A stretch of DNA of 64,000 nt from Paenibacillus profundus (GCF_021369635.1 NZ_JAJNBZ010000002.1:155024-219023), one strand, 5' to 3'. Numbered from the stretch's first letter, positions 32,566 through 41,772 are shown. The notes: generated from the letters alone by a model not told the origin. Program-made: numbers and translations.

Positions 32566-33828
32566 TTATTGCGGGACTGCGGAATAAATGCGCTTTTCAC
32601 CTTCAATAGCTTGGATGGGCGCAATGTTCTGCGTAAATTCAAGTGTTCCCATATAACGGCCGTCCGCATCGCGTACAGCAAAATAACGGATGAGCACGTA
32701 CTTGTCTTTCATTCGAATCCAGAAATCTTCCACATCCTTCGCTCCAGATTTGAAATCGACCAATAGCTGATTCACGACATGCACGCTTTGCGGCGGATGG
32801 CAGTTCTGTACGGTGCGGCCGATGACGGACTTGGTGCGGGTAAAGATGCGCTCTTTGCCGTGAGAATAGTAGCGAACGACATCATGTTCATCAATGAATG
32901 TAATATCTACGGGCAGATGATTCAGCAGCAGTTCCAGTTGGGCCAAGGAAAGCACGCCGGTGTCCAAGCGGATGAACCCTTTGCTTATGGCCGTATCTTC
33001 TGCTGCGGCTGGCGCGCGTTCAGGCTTCCATACGCCGGCGGGTTCGGCGAGGCAATACCCGATATCCCCGCTTTCAGCGGCGATGCGCAGCCACTCATCT
33101 TCGGTTAACGTTTGCAGTGACATGGGGAATAATATGTTTTCTTCTTTAAATATCATTTCGCTCACTTCGTGAATGACATCCTGCAATTGTGCTGCGATGG
33201 TTCCCCTGTCCAGGCTGCCGTCCTGCGGATAGTCGATAATCGCCTGCTTCACCGTCTTCAGCGCGGCGCGTATCCGATCGTCAACGCCCCACATTACTTG
33301 TGTCGGACCGTTAATGCCGTATTTCTCAAGATACGGAAATAGCAGGTTCTCTTTGCGGCTGTAATGTTTATCTACATCCATCAGCAGATTCAGGTCCTCC
33401 AGCAGCCTTAATCTGTTCCGCTCACTGCCGTCCTGCGCGAAGCGCTCGGTATGAAGGGACAGCTTGAATTGAACGAGCTGCTCCAATTCAAGATTCTCCA
33501 GCATGAATGTGTGCACCGGATGACCGGGGTGTTCTTCTGGCTGCGTAGGACGGTGAATTTCTTGAATCGATCCCTTGAATATGGCCGTGTGAACCGAACA
33601 GAGGCGTTGCACCTCCTCGACAGGAATGCCCTCCTCGGTCATGAGAGCATGCTCCATTGCCGAGATTTCTGCCACCGTGACGTCGCCTACTGCTTTTTCG
33701 AACCGGGCTTTGACTTCCTCTACGCTTTTGCCATCATGTAGTTCCTTTATGATCTCCTTCAACAACTGCTGGCGGTGGTGGTTGGATGCTGCGCTGTCTT
33801 GCTCGCGATTATTAATCATTTCACTCAT
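32566..33828 (-). CDS. DUF438 hemerythrin/PAS protein
   Basis: A 420-residue cytoplasmic protein. Residues about 20-85 form the DUF438 domain (LLKEIIKELHDGKSVEEVKA, and VAEISAMEHALMTEEGIPVE). A hemerythrin-like di-iron domain follows (about 90-260), with the metal-binding His/Glu scattered in HPVHTFMLEN, DKHYSRKENLLFPYLEKYGI and EMIFKEENILFPM. A PAS domain occupies about 290-410. Such proteins are thought to sense or handle NO or oxygen and to help repair iron-sulfur centres (compare ScdA/RIC). The start overlaps the end of the DUF1858 gene by 8 nt, so they are coupled. Fnr- and Fur-like sites upstream fit a redox role. Confidence 0.9.
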   Translation of the reverse strand: MSEMINNREQDSAASNHHRQQLLKEIIKELHDGKSVEEVKARFEKAVGDVTVAEISAMEHALMTEEGIPVEEVQRLCSVHTAIFKGSIQEIHRPTQPEEHPGHPVHTFMLENLELEQLVQFKLSLHTERFAQDGSERNRLRLLEDLNLLMDVDKHYSRKENLLFPYLEKYGINGPTQVMWGVDDRIRAALKTVKQAIIDYPQDGSLDRGTIAAQLQDVIHEVSEMIFKEENILFPMSLQTLTEDEWLRIAAESGDIGYCLAEPAGVWKPERAPAAAEDTAISKGFIRLDTGVLSLAQLELLLNHLPVDITFIDEHDVVRYYSHGKERIFTRTKSVIGRTVQNCHPPQSVHVVNQLLVDFKSGAKDVEDFWIRMKDKYVLIRYFAVRDADGRYMGTLEFTQNIAPIQAIEGEKRIYSAVPQ

Positions 33829-34069
33829 GATGAGACCGCTCCTTTCCCATAACGTGGTAGCCTTCGCGTTCGAACGTCCCGATAATGTGGTTCAGATCCT
33901 TTCCCCGGGCCTTTGCGCCTTTCGGAATGGTCATGACCCGTCCGGCGGTGTTCAAAATAATGGGGTTCGCCATCTGATCAAACCCTAATGACTGCATGAT
34001 GCGTATGACGTCAGGGTCTGATGTACATAGGTCGTAAACGGATTTCGTCAAATCCAGTGTTTTGTTCAT
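33821..34069 (-). CDS. DUF1858 domain protein
   Basis: An 82-residue protein that is essentially one DUF1858 domain (LTKSVYDLCTSDPDVIRIMQ, then LGFDQMANPIILNTAGRVMT). This domain is often fused to or encoded beside DUF438/hemerythrin proteins and ScdA-like di-iron repair proteins. It is first in the two-gene operon and the next gene overlaps it by 8 nt. AGGTGCTTC near the start offers a modest ribosome site. Confidence 0.88.
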   Translation of the reverse strand: MNKTLDLTKSVYDLCTSDPDVIRIMQSLGFDQMANPIILNTAGRVMTIPKGAKARGKDLNHIIGTFEREGYHVMGKERSHHE

Positions 34070-34123
34070 GGTAGAAGCACCTCTAATGGATTAGGGATTA
34101 CACAGGTTCAGCACATCACAAGA

Positions 34124-34196
34124 ATGAGAACTATTCTCATACCTGTAATGCTACAGTAGCATGGATAACCTATCCGACTTGTGATTGTACGCACAA
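34124..34196. promoter_or_regulatory. Fur-like and Fnr-like palindromes
   Basis: ATGAGAA-CTA-TTCTCAT at 34124-34140 is a perfect 7-bp-arm repeat close to the Fur consensus. TTGTGATTGTACGCACAA at 34179-34196 has the TGTGA-N6-NCACA layout of Fnr/CRP-family sites, with one mismatch from TCACA. Both lie between the divergent DUF1858 and thiamine-binding-protein genes. Confidence 0.6.
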
Positions 34197-34343
34197 AGTC
34201 AGTGACAGTGTAATGAAGGGGGAATTGAGGTGAGACGAACGTTGAGGTATGATGAGGACAAAAGCAACTTTTCGGACAGTTGGAAATCATGCAAGCAATG
34301 CTTTCAGGATGGATGTATACTCATAGGAAAAGGAGTTGAGGAT

Positions 34344-34649
34344 ATGGCGATAGCCGAGATTACCGTAATTCCGGTTGGCACGGGTTCCACGAGCCTGAGC
34401 CGCTATGTCGCTGATATGCAGCGGGCGATTGACCAAGTGGAGGGAATAACGTACGAGTTGACTGCAATGGGGACGATTATTGAAGGTCCGCTCGACCGAT
34501 TGTTTGCGGCCATACAAGCCCTGCATGAGAGTCCGTTTCAAGCGGGGGCGAAGCGCGTATCAACCGTTGTTAAGATCGACGACCGCCGGGACAAAGCGTC
34601 TTCGGTTGTACAGAAGCTTGAATCGGTTAGAGAGAAGCTGAATGCTTAA
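34344..34649 (+). CDS. MTH1187-family thiamine-binding-like protein
   Basis: A 101-residue MTH1187/YkoF-type ferredoxin-like fold protein (UPF0045). The N terminus AIAEITVIPVGTGSTSLSRY and later YELTAMGTIIEGPLDRLF are the family signatures. Members bind thiamine or HMP weakly; no catalysis is known. ATG 34344 follows AAAAGGAG. A GTG/ATG start as far up as 34230 would cross the divergent regulatory region and has no support. Confidence 0.87.
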   Translation: MAIAEITVIPVGTGSTSLSRYVADMQRAIDQVEGITYELTAMGTIIEGPLDRLFAAIQALHESPFQAGAKRVSTVVKIDDRRDKASSVVQKLESVREKLNA

Positions 34650-34656
34650 TGAGATG

Positions 34657-34712
34657 AAGCGGCGTCCCGCCTTTGCGCATGAGCGCAAAGCAACCGGGAC
34701 GCCGCTTTGTTC
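34657..34712. terminator. Large bidirectional hairpin
   Basis: AAGCGGCGTCCCG and CGGGACGCCGCTT form a 13-bp stem that encloses a second hairpin TTTGCGC/GCGCAAA. It separates the convergent MTH1187 and GDPD genes and ends both. Confidence 0.85.
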
Positions 34713-34730
34713 GTTATATGGCATATTGCG

Positions 34731-36548
34731 TTACGGTTCGTTCTCCGTCTTGGCAGCAGGCTCGTTCAGCAGCTCAATCGTGTCTCTCGCTTCCGCGGAG
34801 ATATCCGTGATGATGCCATCCACGCCGAGCGTATAGAAATGCTCTACCTGTTCGGGGTCATTCACGGTCCACACATACAGCGGTTTGCCGGCTAGCTTGG
34901 CGGAAGCCACCAATCGCGGTCTTACAAAAGCTTCCTCCACAACGAAGAAGTCCGCCTCAAAGCGGCCAAGCTGTGCAAAAGTTGCATAGATAACGTAACC
35001 CACCGTCAAATCGGGAGCCGCCGCCTTCACGTGTTGAATTAGATCGTATTCGAGACTTTGCACCACGATGTCTTTCTCCGCCTTATGGCGGCGCACCGTA
35101 TCGATAAAGATGGGAACATAATTGCGCTCGTGCCCGTGCGTCTTCAATTCGATATTTAACCGAATGCGTCCCTTCGTAAATTCCAATACCTCATCCAGTG
35201 AGGAAACATAACCTTCGAATCCATCTTGGCGTAACTGAATTTTCTTCAATTCATCCAAAGTCAGGTCAAACACATTGACATTTTCCCCTGAGAGCCGTTT
35301 AAGGTTTTCGTCATGAATGACGGCAAGCTTGTGGTCCTTCGTCTGCAGAATGTCCAGCTCGATATAATCGGCTCCGGCCTCAATGGCACCCTCAAAAGCG
35401 CCGAGCGTATTTTCGACCCCAGATAAGACATCCCCGCGGTGGGCCATGATGATAAATTCATCCTTAGCCTCTCCAACATCGGTAAGCAGCGCCGATACTC
35501 CCCAGCCGACTGCGATTAATACGAGCAATCCAAATGTCGCCAGCTTCGGACGGTGGCGCTGGATAAAGTTGCGGCGCGTTTCTCTGCTTTCCCACACGGC
35601 AGCATTGAATCCATCTGTCTCGATAGCGACGGCGTCCTTGCCCGCGTATTTGACGTACAGGCGGGTAATAAGTGTAATGAATAGCGGGGTCATCACCAAG
35701 GTGAGCGCATATACACCGATACTTATTATGACGCCAAGTGCCAGAACGGCGGCTGCCGGAATGCCCGTGTCTTCAGGGAGTAGCCACAGTAACGCGATTA
35801 AGATGACGAGCAAGACAATGACGGCAAGTACAAATACGAGCACCCACTCCAACACTGCTTTTACAATCGACCATTTGCTCTTCCAAAATAAACGGCCGCT
35901 CTTCCGAACTGCGTACCAAAATCGGTTCGTATTTTCCAATACGAGAATGGGCAGCGCATAAATGCAAAGGCAGTTCAATACGAGAATAATTAGAAAAAAC
36001 AGAAAGAACATGATGGTACCGAGCCCGGTCTTCAACAGTTCTCCAGTAATAAAGTTCGGGATTGTGACATTTGGCAGCAAGGACGGACCGAAGCCCACAT
36101 CAAGCAGCGGGATTAAGAGCAGCAAGTAAAGCGATAGCCCGAAGACTCCGATTCGCCATAAGCTAGGCAGGCGTGACAATGCCTTCAGCAGTACGGCGCG
36201 AATACGTGCTCTTTTTCCTTGCATGCCGTAATAGGCAATGTAGATGAGCACTGCAAATTCGGTATAAATGAGCATCATCGCCACTGGCGCCATGAGGATC
36301 AGGCTGAGCAGTCCATAGCGGCTGAAGACGAAGCGGAGCAGATCATGATTGGCCGCAGCGTCGAAGCCGCCAATATCCAATACTTTGTTAAAAATAACCG
36401 AAAGTAAAGGAATAAACAGTCCGATAGTCATCAGCTTGTATACCAGTTCGAACAGTAGAAAAGGGCGGTGCGCATGCGTCCATACTTGCAGGATGTCCCG
36501 TGTAGTTTGAAAGGATAAAAATCGGGATTTCTTTTTAGGTTTGGTCAT
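34731..36548 (-). CDS. Membrane glycerophosphodiester phosphodiesterase
   Basis: A 605-residue protein with two parts. Residues about 1-330 form the GDPD membrane domain, with about eight hydrophobic segments. Residues about 345-590 form a GDPD catalytic domain, with IIMAHRGDVLSGVENT (His-Arg), EGAIEAGADYIELDI (metal Glu/Asp) and AVIHDENLKRLSG (second His). It cleaves glycerophosphodiesters to glycerol 3-phosphate, releasing head groups from lipid or teichoic-acid breakdown. ATG 36548 is chosen because AAAGGAAAC lies about 8 nt upstream; the longer frame to 36692 runs through non-coding AT-rich DNA. The membrane half suggests it works on lipid or wall-derived substrates at the membrane. Confidence 0.88.
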   Translation of the reverse strand: MTKPKKKSRFLSFQTTRDILQVWTHAHRPFLLFELVYKLMTIGLFIPLLSVIFNKVLDIGGFDAAANHDLLRFVFSRYGLLSLILMAPVAMMLIYTEFAVLIYIAYYGMQGKRARIRAVLLKALSRLPSLWRIGVFGLSLYLLLLIPLLDVGFGPSLLPNVTIPNFITGELLKTGLGTIMFFLFFLIILVLNCLCIYALPILVLENTNRFWYAVRKSGRLFWKSKWSIVKAVLEWVLVFVLAVIVLLVILIALLWLLPEDTGIPAAAVLALGVIISIGVYALTLVMTPLFITLITRLYVKYAGKDAVAIETDGFNAAVWESRETRRNFIQRHRPKLATFGLLVLIAVGWGVSALLTDVGEAKDEFIIMAHRGDVLSGVENTLGAFEGAIEAGADYIELDILQTKDHKLAVIHDENLKRLSGENVNVFDLTLDELKKIQLRQDGFEGYVSSLDEVLEFTKGRIRLNIELKTHGHERNYVPIFIDTVRRHKAEKDIVVQSLEYDLIQHVKAAAPDLTVGYVIYATFAQLGRFEADFFVVEEAFVRPRLVASAKLAGKPLYVWTVNDPEQVEHFYTLGVDGIITDISAEARDTIELLNEPAAKTENEP

Positions 36549-36751
36549 AACAGAGTTTCCTTTGAACATGATATCATTTCTTATCATTTCCATTATAAAA
36601 TAGGATCTGCTTCTGACCAAATGAAATGTTGATCCTTCCAGCAGAGGTAACTCATCTTCGACATGAATTGCAACAGGAAAAGCGCCTCCCATAAGGGCAG
36701 GCGCCTCTTCATTTATTTTGAAGCTGTGGCAAAATTACAGCCTTTACACCA

Positions 36752-38017
36752 TTATACCCAGCCACGAGCTCGCATAGCTTCGGTAACGCGCTGAAGTGAG
36801 ATCATGTACGCTGCCGTACGCAAGTCAGTTTCATACTCTTTCGCCATATTACGAACTGCATCGTATGATTTCACCATATTGACCTGCAGCTTCTCGAGGA
36901 CTTCCTCTTCGCTCCAGTAGTAGTTCATCAAGTTCTGCACCCATTCGAAGTAGGATACGGTCACGCCGCCTGCATTGGCCAAAATATCCGGAATAACGAT
37001 GCAGCCTTTCTCGTTGAGAATGGCATCTGCTTCCGGCGTAGTCGGACCGTTCGCCGCCTCAGCGATAATGCGCGCTTGTACGCGAGGTGCATTCTCTTTC
37101 GTAATGACATTTTCAAGCGCTGCCGGAATAAGAATATCTACACCCAGCTCCAGCAATTGCTCATTGCTGATATGATATTGCACGCCGTAGTCCAGGATTG
37201 TCGCTTCATCTTTCAATTGTTCGACGCGGTTCAAGTCGAGGCCGTTCGCATCATAGATTCCGCCGCGGGAGTCGCTCACCGCAACTACGGTTGCTCCGAG
37301 GTCGGTCAACAGGCGTGCCGCAATGCGTCCAGCGTTGCCGAAGCCTTGAACCGCTACAGTTGCTTTCTCCATCGGCAGGCTGATATCTTCCAGCGCTGAT
37401 TGAATGGCGTAGACACAGCCTTGAGCGGTCGCTGCATTCCGTCCTTGCGATCCGCCGATAATAATCGGCTTGCCTGTGATGACACCAGGAGAATAATGAC
37501 CGCGCAACCGGCTGTAAGTATCCATCATCCAGCCCATGATTTGCGGAGTGGTGTATACGTCTGGAGCCGGGATATCACGCTCAGGTCCTACGATGTCTGC
37601 GATAGATTCCATGAAAGCGCGGCTGACGCGTTCGAGCTCACCCTTGCTCATTTGGCGCGGGTCGCAAATGACGCCGCCTTTACCGCCGCCGTATGGCAAT
37701 CCCACGACACCGCATTTGAACGTCATCCACATCGAGAGTGCTTTAACTTCGTCTAACGTAACGTCAGGATGGAATCGAATGCCGCCTTTTGTCGGGCCAA
37801 TCGCATCGTTATGCTGCGAACGGTATCCGTCAAAAATGCGTACCGTACCATCGTCCATCCGAACAGGAAAGCTCACTGACAAAACGCGCTTGGGCTTTTT
37901 TAACAATTCCGTTACATGTTTAGGCAATTGTAATTTTGCGGCCGCAGCGTCAATTTGCTTCTGTACGATTTCGTACGGGTTTAGCACTTCTGATTGTTCA
38001 CGTTGTAAAATTTCCAA
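36752..38017 (-). CDS. Glutamate dehydrogenase (NAD type, RocG/GudB-like)
   Basis: A 421-residue Glu/Leu/Phe/Val dehydrogenase. The substrate site is GPTKGGIRFHPDVT with the catalytic Lys in GLPYGGGKGGV. The dinucleotide fold is at VAVQGFGNAGRIAA, and NAGGVTVSYFEWVQN near the end is the conserved hinge region. It interconverts glutamate and 2-oxoglutarate with NAD, mainly in the catabolic direction in Bacilli, where RocG and GudB are the closest kin. The start is a TTG with no better in-frame ATG near; AGGATGGG lies upstream. A TTG start implies modest translation. It is a single gene. Confidence 0.93.
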   Translation of the reverse strand: MEILQREQSEVLNPYEIVQKQIDAAAAKLQLPKHVTELLKKPKRVLSVSFPVRMDDGTVRIFDGYRSQHNDAIGPTKGGIRFHPDVTLDEVKALSMWMTFKCGVVGLPYGGGKGGVICDPRQMSKGELERVSRAFMESIADIVGPERDIPAPDVYTTPQIMGWMMDTYSRLRGHYSPGVITGKPIIIGGSQGRNAATAQGCVYAIQSALEDISLPMEKATVAVQGFGNAGRIAARLLTDLGATVVAVSDSRGGIYDANGLDLNRVEQLKDEATILDYGVQYHISNEQLLELGVDILIPAALENVITKENAPRVQARIIAEAANGPTTPEADAILNEKGCIVIPDILANAGGVTVSYFEWVQNLMNYYWSEEEVLEKLQVNMVKSYDAVRNMAKEYETDLRTAAYMISLQRVTEAMRARGWV

Positions 38018-38756
38018 GGCTCATCACCCATCCTCTCAAGCTATATAGGAACACTTTTCAAACATTATACTGTCAACGTGCGTATTTTGAAATACATAAC
38101 CTATCAAAATTCATAAAAAAGTTAAAAGATTATTTTACACAGGGTGATAAATTTTCTTACATCGAATTATTCTTTTATGGGTATAAAACCTTTTTATAGA
38201 AAAAATATGTCAATATGAAGCGCTTTCTTCGTCCTTGTCAAGAGGACAAGGAACGAATGTGAACCGTATGAAGGAAATAGTTGACGTGATACTACCCTTA
38301 CAGCAGAGCGGATTGGAGCCGTTTAAGATTGTCCCCGTCGAGAGGACGATTGTTTTTTTCCGGAAAAGGGATTGTGGATAAAAAAACCATATATATTGTT
38401 ATTCTGGCATCTCAATTGTGTTCCAATTCGGAATCCTATTTAAATAGGAAATCGTTCGCTTTTTCATATCTATTTGTGTGTCGGTATGGTTGCGGCGTAA
38501 GGAAAAGGGGGAACGAATTTACAAGAGAACATAATTTTCCTCATTACGTTGGTTTTATTTTCCTTATAGGCTTGGCTTAGAGTTCATTCAAGGAAGGCTG
38601 TACGTAGGCCCTGCGCATTTCTTTGCGGCGACCTCGGATGGAACCTGTGGATTTCACGATATTTACGTACTTCTCTTTCCAGCACAGAACTCGACGTTCA
38701 ATTCCAAGACCACATGACTCAAGTTATCAATAACGCACCGTGATATAAAGCAGTTC
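38018..38756. other. Gene-poor region upstream of glutamate dehydrogenase
   Basis: About 740 AT-rich bases. An 83-codon frame at 38329-38580 has no ribosome site and no recognisable domain. A hairpin at 38228-38257 and a T-run near 38346-38353 are the only structures I can point to. The promoter of the glutamate dehydrogenase gene should lie in its left part but I see no clear consensus. Confidence 0.4.
38228..38257. other. Strong stem-loop, 38.2 kb
   Basis: TCCTTGTC (38232-38239) and GACAAGGA (38245-38252) pair perfectly around AAGAG; TTCGT and ACGAA extend the stem with a one-base bulge. No T-run follows. It could be a regulatory hairpin in the leader of the glutamate dehydrogenase mRNA or a terminator for lost genes. 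Confidence 0.5.
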
Positions 38757-38888
38757 ATGGATTTACCGGCTGGCGCCGAGCTATATGATGTGTATCGGTT
38801 GCGCGGACGGATTCGCGAGTACGGCATTCAGCCGCTCTTTATTCGGCATCCTGAATTGATGCAGCTGATGATGATGAGGGCTCATTAA
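38757..38888 (+). pseudogene. Gene remnant of 43 codons
   Basis: ATG 38757 to TAA 38888 reads MDLPAGAELYDVYRLRGRIR and then EYGIQPLFIRHPELMQ. Codon use is strongly of the local coding type but there is no ribosome site and nothing continues upstream. It looks like the C-terminal end of a lost protein. I do not recognise the family. Confidence 0.4.
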
Positions 38889-39459
38889 CGGTTGGCTGCA
38901 AGCCGTTCGTGACTCGCACAGATTATTGATAACCATGCTGCCGCCAATAGTTCGTTATCTGCTCCTTGCGTCCACTCTCCCGCATGCTCAGGGATCGCAG
39001 TAATCGCGACATCAGAGGGTTGTCTGCCGAAACTCAGATAGGCAAATGCGTACAAGGATTGATAGTGGCAGAGATTCTGGTAGCCGGGCGTGTGCAGTGG
39101 CCGCTGCGGTAAAGCGCCACATTTATCAAATTACAGTCCATTGACAGTCCTGCTCGCAAAAAATGTAATCACGAGGTCATACAGAACGTGCACATATTCG
39201 TAGTAACTGCAATGGTTTTTTTGACTTTTTTAAAGGTGTTTCTGATTAAATGGGAGAGTGAAGCAAGAGGGGGAACGATGTAGTATTATCCATCGACTAT
39301 CCATTGAGCATCCATCAACTTAATCGATTTCTCATCACGTGCTGTGGCCTTACGTAAGTCATCAATTATAAATATACGGGTGACTCGCGCCGTCTCGGAG
39401 CTGTACAGGCATTTCTTGTACGATCATTTCAAAACATGCATATATTAGGGGGAGCTGGC
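38889..39459. other. Region without a supportable gene
   Basis: About 570 bases with no credible gene. AGAGGGGGAACG at about 39267-39278 is a ribosome-site-like sequence but its start (ATG 39279) meets a stop at once. Confidence 0.4.
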
Positions 39460-39624
39460 ATGAACGGGAAATGGACAGATTCAGATGAAGATTTAATGGA
39501 CGATACGCGAAATGTGCAAAGAGTACGGACTCGCATAATCGTCTGGCGTGGTGGCGTGAAGCCCGCCTGCGATGGATTGGGAGCACTCTTTCATGAACGT
39601 AAAAAGAGGCGCGGCACTTCTTAA
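39460..39624 (+). CDS. Possible small protein, 54 residues
   Basis: ATG 39460 follows AGGGGGAG at close spacing. The product is hydrophilic and charged (MNGKWTDSDEDLMDDTRNVQ at the start and a basic tail HERKKRRG), with no signal peptide. No family is recognised. It converges on the citrate synthase gene. The acidic start and basic tail and the presence of a plausible ribosome site make it possible, but codon use is not strong. Confidence 0.3.
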   Translation: MNGKWTDSDEDLMDDTRNVQRVRTRIIVWRGGVKPACDGLGALFHERKKRRGTS

Positions 39625-39674
39625 GCGGCGATGAACGGTAAGCTCATTATCGCAGAAGCGCCGTGCCTGCATCG

Positions 39675-40787
39675 TTAGGAGACGTTCACCGATGAATGTC
39701 TCGGTCCGACATATTTGGCCTCCGGCCGGTAAATGACGTTGTCGCTGGCTTGCTCCAAAATATGAGCGGTCCATCCCACTGTGCGGCTGGCGGTAAATGT
39801 CGGCGTAAATAGCTCGCTCGGCATTCCGATGGCTCGCATGATGGCGGCTGCGTAGAACTCGACGTTCGTGTAGAGCCCCCGCCCCGGCTTGTATTCAGCC
39901 AGCAGCCGGACGGCGGTATCCTCCACCAGAAGGGCAAGATTCAGCCACGGATCGTGAGATTCCATCAGCGCAATGCGCTGCTTCAGCGCCTCGGCGCGCG
40001 GATCTCTCGTCCGGTAGATGCGATGCCCGAATCCCATTAAGCGGCGGCGCTGTTCCAGCTGCTCCCGCAGCCACGGCTCCACCCGTTCGGGGGTGCCTAT
40101 CGCTTCCAGCATGTTGGTAACCGCGGACGGCGCTCCGCCGTGCAGCGGGCCTTTCATGGCGCCGATAGCACCGGTCAAGGCTGAGACGATATCCGACTCG
40201 GTGGATGCAATGACGCGCGCCGTGAAGGTCGAGGCGTTCAATCCGTGCTCCATCGTCAAAATCATATACGCCTCAAGCGCGTTAACGTGAACGTCCGACG
40301 GAAGCTCGCCTGTCAGCAAATATAAGTAATGGGCCGTATGATTTAACGATTCATTGGTTGGTATGCTCGTTATGAGCGGCTGTCCGTTCTGAGCTCGATA
40401 CAGATTCGCGATAAGAGCAGGCATCATTGCCGTTAATGCAATGGCATGATCCGCCTGCGGTGTTCCCTCGAACGGCTTCATGCCCAGAGAGGAGACGGCT
40501 GTCCGCAGTTGACTCATCAAATCCATATCGGAAGGAATCTGCTTGAGACAATGGATGACGGGTTCAGGAAGCTGTCGATAGCGCACCCATTTTGCCTTAA
40601 AAGCCGTCAGCTCAGCCGGTGTAGGCAGAGAGCCGTACCACAACAAATAAGCAACTTCTTCGAATGAATAACGAACGGCCAGTTGCTTCGCCTCGTATCC
40701 CCGGTACAACAGAATACCTTGATCTCCATCGATAAAGCTTAACTCGGTCTCGGCAGCAATTACACCCTTTAACCCTTTGTCAACCAT
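39675..40787 (-). CDS. Citrate synthase / 2-methylcitrate synthase family
   Basis: A 370-residue citrate synthase-fold enzyme. The GHRIYRTRDPRA stretch with the active-site His and Arg, MKGPLHGGAPSAVTNML with the second His, and NVEFYAAAIMRAIGM with the catalytic Asp region (here VEFYA instead of the usual VDFYS) are all there. The Asp-to-Glu change in the VDFYS motif is worth noting. It condenses oxaloacetate with an acyl-CoA. ATG 40787 (or 40790) follows GGAGGAGGAAG. A LysR gene is divergent, as in the B. subtilis citA-citR pair, so citA is a likely counterpart. It may be the minor citrate synthase. Confidence 0.88.
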   Translation of the reverse strand: MVDKGLKGVIAAETELSFIDGDQGILLYRGYEAKQLAVRYSFEEVAYLLWYGSLPTPAELTAFKAKWVRYRQLPEPVIHCLKQIPSDMDLMSQLRTAVSSLGMKPFEGTPQADHAIALTAMMPALIANLYRAQNGQPLITSIPTNESLNHTAHYLYLLTGELPSDVHVNALEAYMILTMEHGLNASTFTARVIASTESDIVSALTGAIGAMKGPLHGGAPSAVTNMLEAIGTPERVEPWLREQLEQRRRLMGFGHRIYRTRDPRAEALKQRIALMESHDPWLNLALLVEDTAVRLLAEYKPGRGLYTNVEFYAAAIMRAIGMPSELFTPTFTASRTVGWTAHILEQASDNVIYRPEAKYVGPRHSSVNVS

Positions 40788-40804
40788 CATCTTCCTCCTC
40801 CACA

Positions 40805-40880
40805 AATTATGATTTATTATATACAATGAAATTGATTAAAGATATTGAAACGTTTCTATTGATTTGATAAGAAATCATAA
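40805..40880. promoter_or_regulatory. Divergent citrate synthase/LysR control region
   Basis: TGATTT-N6-AAATCA at 40860-40877 fits the T-N11-A dyad of LysR-family sites. A second AT-rich half, ATGATTTATTAT (40809-40820), lies toward the citrate synthase gene. GAAACGTTTC at 40847-40856 is a further palindrome. Confidence 0.5.
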
Positions 40881-40896
40881 TCAGGGAGGGCTCGCA

Positions 40897-41772
40897 ATGG
40901 ATTTAAAATGGATTCATACGTTCGTGCATGCGGCGGCCCATGAAAATTTCCGGCGGACTGCGGAAGATCTGTACATTTCCCAACCGACGGTCACGATACA
41001 GATGAAGCAGTTGGAGCAATACTTGGGCTGCCAGCTCTTTACAAGGGTAGGGAGGCGGGTGCAGCTTACGGAAGCAGGGCGCCGCTTTTTGCCGCACGCG
41101 AAGCATCTGCTCGACGTGCACAAGGAGGGGCTGCAGGATTTGCTCCGCTTCAAGCAGGGGTTCTCACGCAGCTTGAATTTGGCGGTCTCGCCGCTGGTTG
41201 CTGCATATCTCATCCCGCATGTGCTGAGCCAGTACGTCGACACGAACCCGGATGTGGAGATTCAGGTGCAGGTGCTTGAATCTAAGCATATTGCGGACGC
41301 CGTTCTGCAAAATCAAGTCGATCTCGGCTTGTCACGTATGTGGGCTAACGATGATAGCTTGTCGTGCGAAGTGCTGGGCGAGGATCGGGTTATACTCGTG
41401 GCGCCGCATGATGGTTATGATAACGAGGTCGCCGCCCCGCTGGATCTAGAGGAACTGCTCGCGAGACATATGCTGCTTACCTATAATCATCCGGAGTATT
41501 GGGAACCGATTATGCAGGAGCTGCAGATGAGGTACCCGTATCTAAGAACGATGCTTGTCACGCAGGTGCATGTGACGAAGCGTTTTATTGAAGAAGGCCT
41601 CGGCATCTCGTTCTTGCCCGAAATTACGGTGCGGAGAGAACGGATGGAGGGGCGTCTCTTGCAGGTGGACTGTCCAGAGCTGAAGCTGCCGACGGCACGG
41701 ACGTATGCGATAATGAAGCGCGATGTGACGGAGGGAAGACGGTTTTTAGATTTTTTCCGATCCTTTATGTAG
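40897..41772 (+). CDS. LysR-family regulator, CitR/CcpE-like
   Basis: A 291-residue LysR regulator. The N-terminal helix-turn-helix is in NFRRTAEDLYISQPTVTIQM and KQLEQYLGCQLFTRVGRRVQ. The C-terminal about 200 residues form the periplasmic-binding-like effector domain (LNLAVSPLVAAYLIPHVL). AGGGAGGG precedes ATG 40897; an in-frame ATG at 40864 lies inside the control region and is not likely. Because it is divergent from a citrate synthase gene, citrate or a related acid is the probable effector, as for CcpE and CitR. Confidence 0.9.
   Translation: MDLKWIHTFVHAAAHENFRRTAEDLYISQPTVTIQMKQLEQYLGCQLFTRVGRRVQLTEAGRRFLPHAKHLLDVHKEGLQDLLRFKQGFSRSLNLAVSPLVAAYLIPHVLSQYVDTNPDVEIQVQVLESKHIADAVLQNQVDLGLSRMWANDDSLSCEVLGEDRVILVAPHDGYDNEVAAPLDLEELLARHMLLTYNHPEYWEPIMQELQMRYPYLRTMLVTQVHVTKRFIEEGLGISFLPEITVRRERMEGRLLQVDCPELKLPTARTYAIMKRDVTEGRRFLDFFRSFM

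Noticed and set aside
38329..38580. 83-codon frame on the plus strand
   Set aside because: AT-rich, no ribosome site, no recognisable domain, and it crosses a region that looks non-coding.
40847..40856. Possible catabolite-repression (cre) site
   Set aside because: GAAACGTTTC is palindromic but lacks one base between the arms and the CG centre compared with the cre consensus, so I do not call it.
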